Part shown: positions 15,031 through 21,720 of the stretch, piece after piece | Layout of the letters: each line of letters opens with the position of its first letter | Position numbering within the stretch: the stretch's first letter is position 1 | Assembly: GCF_007679325.1 (NCBI RefSeq) | Contig: NZ_VEGI01000008.1 | Span: 1 to 41,680, forward strand | Source of the DNA: Arthrobacter sp. U41 | GTDB taxonomy: Bacteria > Actinomycetota > Actinomycetes > Actinomycetales > Micrococcaceae | Direction: 5' to 3' | DNA length: 41,680 nt | Position numbers and translations under genes: made by a program | Notes under the pieces: model-generated | The model's input: only the letters and a program-made list of their open reading frames with translations | The model's database searches: none | Told to the model about the DNA's origin: nothing

Positions 15031-16304
15031 AGCGCTGCTCCTTCCACGGGGTAGAGCTGGTCGCGGGTCTCATGCCGCCTCCCGGCGGCGGTTCCGGTGA
15101 GTGTCTGCAGATATGCCTTCTCGGTCTCGGCGGCGACCCTGTCCCAGCTGTAGCGGGACCGGGCACGCTGCTGGCCGGCGCGGCCCAAAGATTGGCGCAG
15201 CCCCTGGTCGGCCAGCAGCCGGGCAAGGGCCGCGGCCGTTGCTTCCGGGTCCCGGGGCGGAATGTGCAGCCCGGTTCTCTCATCCACCACGGTGTCCCGC
15301 AGGCCGCCCACCGCTGCGGCTACCACCGGGATGCCGCACGCCATGGCTTCGAGGGGGACGATGCCGAAGGGCTCGTACCAGGGGGTGCAGACGACGGCAT
15401 CAGCGCTGCGGAAGATGCCCGGCATAGCCTCGCGGGGCACCTGTCCCCGGAAGGTCACCTGCTGCCGGACGCCCAGCTCTGAGGCGATGGCCAGCAGGCG
15501 GCGGGCTTCGGAGTCTCTTTCCGTTTCTATGGCGTCCCCGCCTCCGCCGACGACGAGGAGTTCGACGTCGGGAAAGCCTGCCGCCCGGAGCAGCGGCAGA
15601 GCCCGGATGACCACGTCGACGCCCTTCCGGGGCACGAGGCGCCCGACAGAGAGGATCCGGTGGGTCCGGTCACGCCGGTCGGCCTGTCCGGCACCCGGGA
15701 AGAGGTCCAAGTCCACTCCGCACGGGGCGATCGAGATCCTCCCGGGCGGGATCCCCATCGCCTTTAGCTCGAAGACTTCGTCGGAGCAGGTGGCAATGAT
15801 CCGGTCGGCGTCGCGCCCGACGGCGGGCTCCAGCCACCGTCTCTCGAACGGGCTGGTGTCCGCGCTGCCTTGATGGCGGCGCTTCACCGTCCCCAGCGCG
15901 TGGAAGGTCTGAACCACAGGGATGTGTACCCCGGCGGGCCCTTGGCGGGTCGCGTCGAGGGCTGCCAAGCCCGACATCCAGAAGTGCCCGTGGACCAGGT
16001 CCGGCCGCCGGCGCTCCCAGTCGCGTGAAATTCCACTGGCCAACTCTTCCATGAAGGGAAGGAGGTCGTCTTTGGGGACGTGGCGCGCCGGCCCGGCCTG
16101 GATGTGGACAACTTCAACCCGCGGAAAGATCCGGACCCGGCGGGGAAGGTCGTCCGCGTCCCGCCTCGTGTACACCGTGATGTGGTGCCCGCGTCTCGCC
16201 AACGCGGCCGACAGCGCTGCCACATGGACGTTCTGGCCGCCGGCGTCCACTCCGCCGAGGGCCGCCAGCGGGCTGGCGTGCTCGGAAACCATCGAAATTT
16301 TCAC
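15027..16304 (-). CDS. Glycosyltransferase family 4 protein (retaining, GT-B fold)
   Basis: The 425-residue protein has the GT4 layout: the N-terminal glycine-rich loop LGGVDAGGQNVHV near residue 15, GHFWMSG near 104 and the donor-site EPFGIVPLEAMACG with the two Glu residues spaced by seven. It resembles MshA and sucrose-phosphate-synthase-like enzymes, so the donor is a nucleotide sugar; which one cannot be told. The start is GTG 16304, preceded by AAGGAAGAG and overlapping the TGA of the upstream gene (GTGA). An ATG four codons in is possible but less well spaced. It lies directly before gmhA and should work on the same glycan, either priming the acceptor or extending it. Confidence 0.9.
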   Translation of the reverse strand: MKISMVSEHASPLAALGGVDAGGQNVHVAALSAALARRGHHITVYTRRDADDLPRRVRIFPRVEVVHIQAGPARHVPKDDLLPFMEELASGISRDWERRRPDLVHGHFWMSGLAALDATRQGPAGVHIPVVQTFHALGTVKRRHQGSADTSPFERRWLEPAVGRDADRIIATCSDEVFELKAMGIPPGRISIAPCGVDLDLFPGAGQADRRDRTHRILSVGRLVPRKGVDVVIRALPLLRAAGFPDVELLVVGGGGDAIETERDSEARRLLAIASELGVRQQVTFRGQVPREAMPGIFRSADAVVCTPWYEPFGIVPLEAMACGIPVVAAAVGGLRDTVVDERTGLHIPPRDPEATAAALARLLADQGLRQSLGRAGQQRARSRYSWDRVAAETEKAYLQTLTGTAAGRRHETRDQLYPVEGAAL

Positions 16305-17317
16305 TGGCTCTTCCTTTCTTGGGTTGGCATGAGAAGCCGCCCGGTCCTGAACCGAGGGCCGGTCAAGTCCTCCAGCAGGGCATCCCAGGCCGCCAGGAAC
16401 GCGGGCAGTCCGTAGCGGGCCAGAGCGGCTTCGCGGGCGACACCGCCGCGGCGGCGCGCCTCCTGGGGGTTGTCGATGAGTATCCGCGCGGCACGCACCA
16501 GTTCGTCCACACTGGTTGAGATCGCGCCGGCTTCCGGGGGGACCGCACGCACCGCCTCCGTGGTAGCCAAGACCACCACCGGCATGCCAAGGTGCATTGC
16601 CTCGAGCAGTGCCAGGCCCAGGGAGGTCCAACGGAAGGGATGGAGGTAGACCCGGCAGCGTGACATTTCGCGGTGCAGCTCATCCATTGGCAGGTCCCCA
16701 CGGACCGTCAGCCTCGGGGCCGGGATCCCCACGGCATCTGACAGTCCGTCGCCGCCCATGCCAAAGATCCGTACGGGCGCTGCCGCGGCAAAGCGGCCCA
16801 GGAGGTCCGATCCTGCGACCCGTCCCCGCCGCACCGGCTCGTTGACGACGGCGGCCAGCTCCGGGACCTCGCCGGTGTAGGCGCGCCCGGGATCGGGGAC
16901 ACCGTGTTCGATCACCAGCGTCGGGGTGGTGCCGTTATCCCAGAACAACTCGTTGAAATGTGTCACGTGGACAACCGGAATGGACTGCTGGCCGGCCAGC
17001 GGGTGGACCGAGTTCGGCACGTCGCTCCGGGGAGTGTTGTGTTCCACATACGCGGCAGGCAGGTCCTTGCCGGGCGTCCGGCCCAGGGCTCGGGTCACCT
17101 CCGCCAGTTCCTCCGGCCGTTGCAGGATGACGGCATCCACGCTGTCTGCATCGAGGGCATCGAGCCGCACCTCGCGAACGGTGGAGGGCCAGGGACGGCC
17201 TGCCCGGCCCAAACCCCAGGGCCCACCCCCGGGGAGCACCGGCAGGAGGTACTCGTGGCTGCCCCGGACGAACGCATCAGTCCATGAGCCGTGCACATGC
17301 CAGAGAAGGATCCTCAT
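16301..17317 (-). CDS. Glycosyltransferase, GT4-like, 338 residues
   Basis: The C-terminal half contains the GT-B donor-site pattern TSLGLALLEAMHLGMPVVVL followed by the Glu-rich region, as in GT4/GT1 enzymes. The N-terminal half is divergent: it opens with MRILLWHVHGSWTDAFVRG and has VEHNTPRSDVPNSVHPLAGQ, which is seen in a group of actinobacterial glycosyltransferases located beside heptose genes (from memory). The start ATG at 17317 overlaps the TGA of the GT9 gene (ATGA), and the stop overlaps the next GT4 gene. I set this start because a long, low-complexity upstream extension of the frame falls inside the GT9 gene. Donor and acceptor are unknown. Confidence 0.85.
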   Translation of the reverse strand: MRILLWHVHGSWTDAFVRGSHEYLLPVLPGGGPWGLGRAGRPWPSTVREVRLDALDADSVDAVILQRPEELAEVTRALGRTPGKDLPAAYVEHNTPRSDVPNSVHPLAGQQSIPVVHVTHFNELFWDNGTTPTLVIEHGVPDPGRAYTGEVPELAAVVNEPVRRGRVAGSDLLGRFAAAAPVRIFGMGGDGLSDAVGIPAPRLTVRGDLPMDELHREMSRCRVYLHPFRWTSLGLALLEAMHLGMPVVVLATTEAVRAVPPEAGAISTSVDELVRAARILIDNPQEARRRGGVAREAALARYGLPAFLAAWDALLEDLTGPRFRTGRLLMPTQERKSQ

Positions 17318-18390
17318 GGGTGCCGGACCTTTCGGCGGGTCGACAGAGAGGGCACCCCGCTGATGAGTCGTTCCACCGCGTCCAGGAGTTGTTCCGGAGC
17401 CACGGAAGACAGGCACGGGTGCCCGGCGACAGGGCATTCCGTTGCGCGGCTGAGCCGGCAAGGTGCCGACTGGTCGCCCAGGAGTTCCAGCGGGACGCCG
17501 TAGGGTGCCCAGCGGACCGCGGGTACAACCGGGGAGAAGAGGCACGCCACCGGTGTCCCCAGCGCGGCCGCCAGGTGCGCCGGGCCGGTGTTTCCCGTGA
17601 CCAGGGCCTGGGCCCCGGCGAGCACGCCGGCCAGGGTCTTCAGGTCCGTTCGTCCTCCGAGGTCCAGTGCCGAGGGGCCGGCGACCGTGGCCGTCAACCG
17701 GGTCTCGCCCCGGCCGCCGGTGACCACAACGCGGTGTCCGGCTCCTTCTAACAGTTCCACGGCCGCCGCATGGTGCAGCGGCGGCCAGGCCCGTGCCGGC
17801 GCAGCGGCCCCGGGGTGGACTGCGACGTAAGGTTCCTCCCCAACCAAGGGGCGCACATCGGGATATCCCTGCACCCGAAGCCTGCCGTCATCTCCCGGGG
17901 GCAACCGGAAGCCGGCCGCCTCAGCAATGCCCAGGGCGCGCTCCGCTTCTGGCTGGTCCTCGGGAAAATCCTCGCCGGGACGCAGCCGCACGTCCAGCAG
18001 GCTCCCGGCGTAGTCCGTGGAGGCTCCGGTGATGCGGTCCACGCCGGCCAGCCGCAACACCAGGGCCAGCGGCAAGGGGGACTGATGAAAGGACGTCAGG
18101 ATGACTGCCTCGTCAACCCGCGATTGCCTGACAAAGGCCGTAAGGACCTCCAAGTGGGCCTTTTGCACGTTGGGGGCCGGCTTTACGATCCACGGACAGC
18201 TCCAGCTGTAGACCTCCGCGGTCCCGGGCAGGAGGGAAGCGGCAGCCTCCCCCTCGGGCCCGCACAACAGGATGACGTCGTTGGGGGCACCGCCGTCTCG
18301 CCTCCGCCCGAACGCCACGGCGCGGACCGCCGGGCCCGCCAGGAGGACATCGCCCATTCCGTCCAGCCTCGCGACCAGGACCCGGCTCAC
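17314..18390 (-). CDS. Glycosyltransferase family 9 protein (heptosyltransferase-like, 2 of 3)
   Basis: The 358-residue protein begins with VLVARLDGMGDVLLAGPAVR, the GT9 acceptor-domain signature with GxGD. The donor domain has HPGAAAPARAWP near residue 192 and GNTGPAHLAAALGTPVACLF near 263. A Cys-containing C-terminus (PCRLSRATECPVAGHPCL) matches the Cys pattern often found at the end of GT9 proteins. It should transfer heptose from ADP-heptose to a glycan acceptor in the cytoplasm. The GTG start at 18390 overlaps the stop of the GmhB gene (GTGA), so it is translationally coupled and needs no separate ribosome binding site. Confidence 0.92.
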   Translation of the reverse strand: MSRVLVARLDGMGDVLLAGPAVRAVAFGRRRDGGAPNDVILLCGPEGEAAASLLPGTAEVYSWSCPWIVKPAPNVQKAHLEVLTAFVRQSRVDEAVILTSFHQSPLPLALVLRLAGVDRITGASTDYAGSLLDVRLRPGEDFPEDQPEAERALGIAEAAGFRLPPGDDGRLRVQGYPDVRPLVGEEPYVAVHPGAAAPARAWPPLHHAAAVELLEGAGHRVVVTGGRGETRLTATVAGPSALDLGGRTDLKTLAGVLAGAQALVTGNTGPAHLAAALGTPVACLFSPVVPAVRWAPYGVPLELLGDQSAPCRLSRATECPVAGHPCLSSVAPEQLLDAVERLISGVPSLSTRRKVRHP

Positions 18391-18941
18391 CGGATGTTCC
18401 TTCCGGAGGGCGCCGCCAACAGGAGGTCTACCGCGGAAAGGAGGTCCGCAGCCACCTCCGGCGCAGCTTCAACTTCTGCCGGCAGGGTCAGGGGCGTTGG
18501 AACCATAACGCCCCGGGCTCCTGCCGCGTGGGCGGCCTCAACATCGCTGCCGATGTCACCGATATAGACCGCTTCGGCCGGCGAAATTCCCAGCCGCCTG
18601 CAGGCCCGGTGGATCAACTCTGGCGCCGGCTTTCGGCAGCCGCAGCCGTCCTCGGGGCTGTGCGGACAAATTTCCCATACATTGAACGGTCCCAGCAGCT
18701 GCTCAATCCGGGAGTTCACAGCCGTCACCTGCCCGAACGTCAGCAAGCCCCGGCCGACCCCGGACTGGTTGCTCACCACACCTGTGGCTATGCCGCAGGA
18801 CCTGAGGCGTTCCAGCACCTCCCTGGCTTGCGGCATGGGCCGGACGCGGTCAGGATCCCCGTTGTAGGGCACGTCGCGGATAAGGGTCCCGTCCCGGTCG
18901 AAGAGGACTGCCCTCAGGGACAGCCCATCACAAGGTTCCAT
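18387..18941 (-). CDS. gmhB: D-glycero-D-manno-heptose 1,7-bisphosphate 7-phosphatase (GmhB-type, HAD-IIIA)
   Basis: The 184-residue protein is a HAD-IIIA phosphatase of GmhB length. It has FDRDGTL (nucleophile Asp15, acid/base Asp17), SNQSGVGRG near residue 58, a zinc site CPHSPEDGCGC (Cys92, His94, Cys100, Cys102) directly before the conserved Lys104, and GDIGSD (Asp129, Asp133) for magnesium. GmhB removes the C7 phosphate from heptose 1,7-bisphosphate between the two HldE steps. The zinc loop is the short form. I started at ATG 18941 since the HAD motif follows at once and G-rich ribosome binding sequence precedes it; the longer frame runs into the divergent gene. It is the first gene of the leftward seven-gene operon. 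Confidence 0.9.
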   Translation of the reverse strand: MEPCDGLSLRAVLFDRDGTLIRDVPYNGDPDRVRPMPQAREVLERLRSCGIATGVVSNQSGVGRGLLTFGQVTAVNSRIEQLLGPFNVWEICPHSPEDGCGCRKPAPELIHRACRRLGISPAEAVYIGDIGSDVEAAHAAGARGVMVPTPLTLPAEVEAAPEVAADLLSAVDLLLAAPSGRNIR

Positions 18942-19037
18942 AACTGCCCCGTTCCCCGATGACGCCCCGGCTAAACACCCCCACGGGTTCGCCCCGGGAC
19001 TAAACTCCGGAATCAGAGCCAAGGAAAGGGGGCCGCG

Positions 19038-19979
19038 ATGGGCGGATTTCAGGATGACGGCAGACCGGTGCTGCTGGGCCTGCGGGCGCTCAAGCTCGGC
19101 GACCTCCTCGTGGCCGTGCCGGCCCTCCGCGCGCTGCGTCGCGCCTACCCGGAGCACCGACTGCTCTATGCCGCGCAGGGCTGGCTCGACGAGGCGCTCG
19201 CGTTGGTCGGCGGCTATGAACTGCTGCCGACCCACGGGTTGGACGAGCCCCTTTCCCTGCGACCCGGGACTGTGGACGTAGCCGTCAACCTTCACGGCCG
19301 CGGGCCCGAAAGCCAGGGCCGCGTCGAGGCCCTCCGGGCAAACCGGACCATCTCACACCGTTCCGGCCAGGCGTCGGGGCCGCCCTGGCTCGAGGGCATC
19401 CATGAGCGGGAGCGCTGGACGCGGCTGTTAAAGTGGCACGGAATCGACGCCGACCCGCTGGACTTGTCCCTCGCCCCGCCAGGCCTACCAACACACCTGC
19501 CGGGGGCTACCGTCATCCACGTCGGCGCTGCCTACGGCAGCCGGTTATGGCCTTCGGAGCGTTTCGCCGCCGTCGCCGCTGAGCTGCAGCAGACCGGACA
19601 CAGCATCGTGTTCTCGGGCGGATCAGCAGATCGACCCCGCGCGCTGGGTGTTGCATTGCAATCGGGAACTGGTGAAGGTTCGGTCATCGCCGGGAGGCAA
19701 TCGCTGGGGCAGTTTGCGGCGCTCATAGCGGCGGCGCGCCTGGTGATCACCGCCGACACGGGAGCGGCACACCTGGCGTCCGCCTTCGGCCGCCCCTCCG
19801 TGGTGATGTTCGGGCCCGCCACGCCGGAGGAATGGGGTCCGCCGCCGGGGCCGCACATCGCGCTCACTAAGCCGGAGCTGCGCCGGGGCGACACATTCGC
19901 CCGGGAACCGGACCCGGCGCTGCTGGGCGTCTCCGTTCAGGAAGTATTGGAAGCGGTCCGCGAGCTCGGCTTGCGGTGA
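19038..19979 (+). CDS. Glycosyltransferase family 9 protein (heptosyltransferase-like, 3 of 3)
   Basis: The 313-residue protein is a compact GT9 enzyme. It has LRALKLGDLLVAVPALRALRR at the N-terminus, HVGAAYGSRLWPSERF near residue 161 and TADTGAAHLASAFGRPSVVMFG near 235. It is shorter than the other two GT9 proteins here and lacks their C-terminal Cys residues. AAGGAAAGGGGG lies upstream of the ATG at 19038. It diverges from the gmhB operon across only 96 bp, so the two promoters are back to back and may be co-regulated. Its last 43 bases overlap the convergent sigma-factor gene. It probably transfers heptose or another sugar to the same glycan. Confidence 0.9.
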   Translation: MGGFQDDGRPVLLGLRALKLGDLLVAVPALRALRRAYPEHRLLYAAQGWLDEALALVGGYELLPTHGLDEPLSLRPGTVDVAVNLHGRGPESQGRVEALRANRTISHRSGQASGPPWLEGIHERERWTRLLKWHGIDADPLDLSLAPPGLPTHLPGATVIHVGAAYGSRLWPSERFAAVAAELQQTGHSIVFSGGSADRPRALGVALQSGTGEGSVIAGRQSLGQFAALIAAARLVITADTGAAHLASAFGRPSVVMFGPATPEEWGPPPGPHIALTKPELRRGDTFAREPDPALLGVSVQEVLEAVRELGLR

Positions 19980-20707
19980 ACCTCCACCTCGGAGAACCGC
20001 TCCTGAAGACACACGAGCACGCGCGCGAGCCGGCGGGAAATCTGCATCTGCGACACCCCGAACCGCCTGCCCAGCTCCGACTGGCTTTCCTCACAGAAAT
20101 ACCGGCGATACAAGAGCTCCCGATCGGGAACTGACAACTTTCCTATGGCCTCACTGAGGCAGATGAGTTCTTCCAGCCGCCCAAACGCCGGATCCTGCGC
20201 CGCCACCCCCTCCGCCGGCGGCGGACCATCGCTGTACGGATCCGCGGCATCGAGTGAATCAGGCCGCATGCTGGAGGCCGCAGCCAAAGCCTCACCGACG
20301 GCCCGGACAGGCACGCCCAACTCTCGCGCCACTTCGGCGGGCGTCGGCTTCCGGCCCAGGGACTGCGTCAATTCCGGCTCCACCCGCAGAACGTGGGCAC
20401 GCAGGTCCTGAACGCCCCGCGGGGGCCGGACAACCCAGCAACGGTCCCGCAGATACCGTTTCAGCTCCCCGGTGATGGTGGGCGCCGCGTAGCCCGGAAA
20501 ACTGATCCCCCTGGATTCGTCGAACCCCCGCGCCGCCTTAACCAGGCCCAAATAGGCAACCTGGACAAGGTCCTCTCTTTCACGCCCCCTGCCCGCGAAA
20601 CGCGCCGCCAGCGATTGCGCCAGATCCAGATATTCCAGAACCAGCTGGTTCTGGAATGCCTCACGGAGTTGCCCGTTCCGGGACGGGGAGATTTTGGATT
20701 CAACCAT
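19937..20707 (-). CDS. SigB/SigF/SigG-family alternative sigma factor
   Basis: The 256-residue protein has sigma-70 region 2 (REDLVQVAYLGLVKAARGFD, then FPGYAAPTITGELKRYLRD), region 3 (ELTQSLGRKPTPAEVARELG) and region 4 with the helix-turn-helix ESQSELGRRFGVSQMQISRR. The SFPGYAAPTITGELKRYLRD block is typical of the stress/sporulation SigB/F/G group. These sigma factors are usually held by an anti-sigma kinase and freed by an anti-anti-sigma factor, but neither gene is next to it. I chose ATG 20707 because of AAAGGA upstream; ATG 20728 is possible and adds seven residues. It is convergent with, and overlaps by 43 bases, the last heptosyltransferase-like gene. Control of the heptose cluster is a reasonable but untested idea. 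Confidence 0.9.
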   Translation of the reverse strand: MVESKISPSRNGQLREAFQNQLVLEYLDLAQSLAARFAGRGREREDLVQVAYLGLVKAARGFDESRGISFPGYAAPTITGELKRYLRDRCWVVRPPRGVQDLRAHVLRVEPELTQSLGRKPTPAEVARELGVPVRAVGEALAAASSMRPDSLDAADPYSDGPPPAEGVAAQDPAFGRLEELICLSEAIGKLSVPDRELLYRRYFCEESQSELGRRFGVSQMQISRRLARVLVCLQERFSEVEVHRKPSSRTASNTS

Positions 20708-21296
20708 GTCAGCATGTCCTTTGACCATGGGTTCCGGTAAGCCTGTGGCAAGACTTAGAAGCAGGAAAACATAAGCCTGCTTATAATTCAATACTTCTTC
20801 GTTCCCGGACGTTGGTGGCAGTACGAAGGCGCAGGTCGGGGCGCCCCCCGTCGGGCCAGAATCCGCCAAGATTCGCCGCGCCCCGGCGATTCGAACAGAA
20901 GACCCCGGTGCGGATCCGCCACACGGGCGCGCTCAGGGCCAGGCCTGGAGCGGCGTCGAATGGCCTGGATATGGCCGCTCTTCGATTCGCCGATGCCCGT
21001 GGACGCGGGTACCAATCGTGAGATCGGAGCCCCGACCGGCGAAGGCTCCGCCTGCGGTGTCTCGGTGGGGCATACCCCAACCGCGCCTCAAAGCGGAGCC
21101 CGCCCTGCACCTGACCAGCAGCGGCCCGGCCCCGGTGCTGGGTGAACCGTTCGCCCGGGAAAATCTGGTTGACAGTGGGGATTGGTGCTCCTAGATTCTT
21201 AGTGTTTAACGTGCGTTTCTGGGCTGGTCATGCTTCACATTCATGATGTTGCTGTTTCATTTGAGCGGCTAGGCCGCCAGGATGCAGGAGGCCACG
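20708..21296. other. Gene-free stretch upstream of the sigma gene and the D5-like gene
   Basis: No convincing coding region lies between the divergent genes. Next to the sigma gene is a perfect inverted repeat ATAAGC-CT-GCTTAT at 20771-20784, about 65 bases upstream of its start, a possible operator. At the other end is the promoter at 21169-21197. The rest is GC-rich and without visible features. Confidence 0.5.
21169..21197 (+). promoter_or_regulatory. Sigma-70-type promoter for the D5-like gene
   Basis: A consensus -35 box TTGACA (21169-21174) is separated by exactly 17 bases from TAGATT (21192-21197). Transcription would start near 21204 and leave a leader of about 90 bases before the ATG at 21297. 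No long attenuator hairpin is evident in the leader. Confidence 0.7.
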
Positions 21297-21680
21297 ATGA
21301 CGAAGACACCACTGGAAGATTTCCTTAACGAGTGCGTCGCCGCAGATCCGGACGGGGACGGTCTCAGCGTGGAGGAGCTGTATGGCTTGTACCTGAGCTG
21401 GTGCGGGCTTGCGGGGTTTGCACCCGTGGGTGGCAGGGGATTCAGAGCCGGTCTGCGCGCAGCCAATGTCCGCACGGATCACGGTGGAATCAGGTGCCCG
21501 GGGCTGAGGATGACCGGCCCGGCAGCGTGCGATTATCTCATCCACCGCGAACTCCCGCTCGCCGTGCTGGAAGCACCTGCCGGACGCCCTCAACTGATCT
21601 CACACCCGGGCACCGAACGCGTCGCACCGCTTCCCGGCCGGACCGGAGGGGGAGTCCGGGGCGCCGTGCCAGCCGCCTGA
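21297..21680 (+). CDS. Small protein with a D5-primase C-terminal-like winged-helix domain
   Basis: The 127-residue protein opens with LEDFLNECVAADPDGDGLSV and ELYGLYLSWCGLAGFAPV, then GGRGFRAGLRAANV and PGLRMTGPAACDYL. The pattern of a helix ending in FLxxC, then YxxYxxWC, then FxxxL resembles the winged-helix domain that follows the helicase domain in D5-type phage and plasmid primases. Here it stands alone with a disordered tail. Similar lone proteins are, from memory, widespread in Arthrobacter. Function is unknown; DNA binding is plausible. I set the start at ATG 21297, since AGGAGG lies five bases upstream, rather than the ATG at 21282. It has its own strong promoter and is convergent with the levanase-like gene. 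Confidence 0.65.
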   Translation: MTKTPLEDFLNECVAADPDGDGLSVEELYGLYLSWCGLAGFAPVGGRGFRAGLRAANVRTDHGGIRCPGLRMTGPAACDYLIHRELPLAVLEAPAGRPQLISHPGTERVAPLPGRTGGGVRGAVPAA

Positions 21681-21720
21681 CGCATGGCCGGGACGGTTGG
21701 GGCTTGGACTATCGCGTTGC

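Noticed and set aside
18971..19005. Two CTAAAC direct repeats between gmhB and the divergent GT9 gene as a possible regulator site
   Set aside because: Six-base repeats 29 bp apart are too short to support a site without conservation data.
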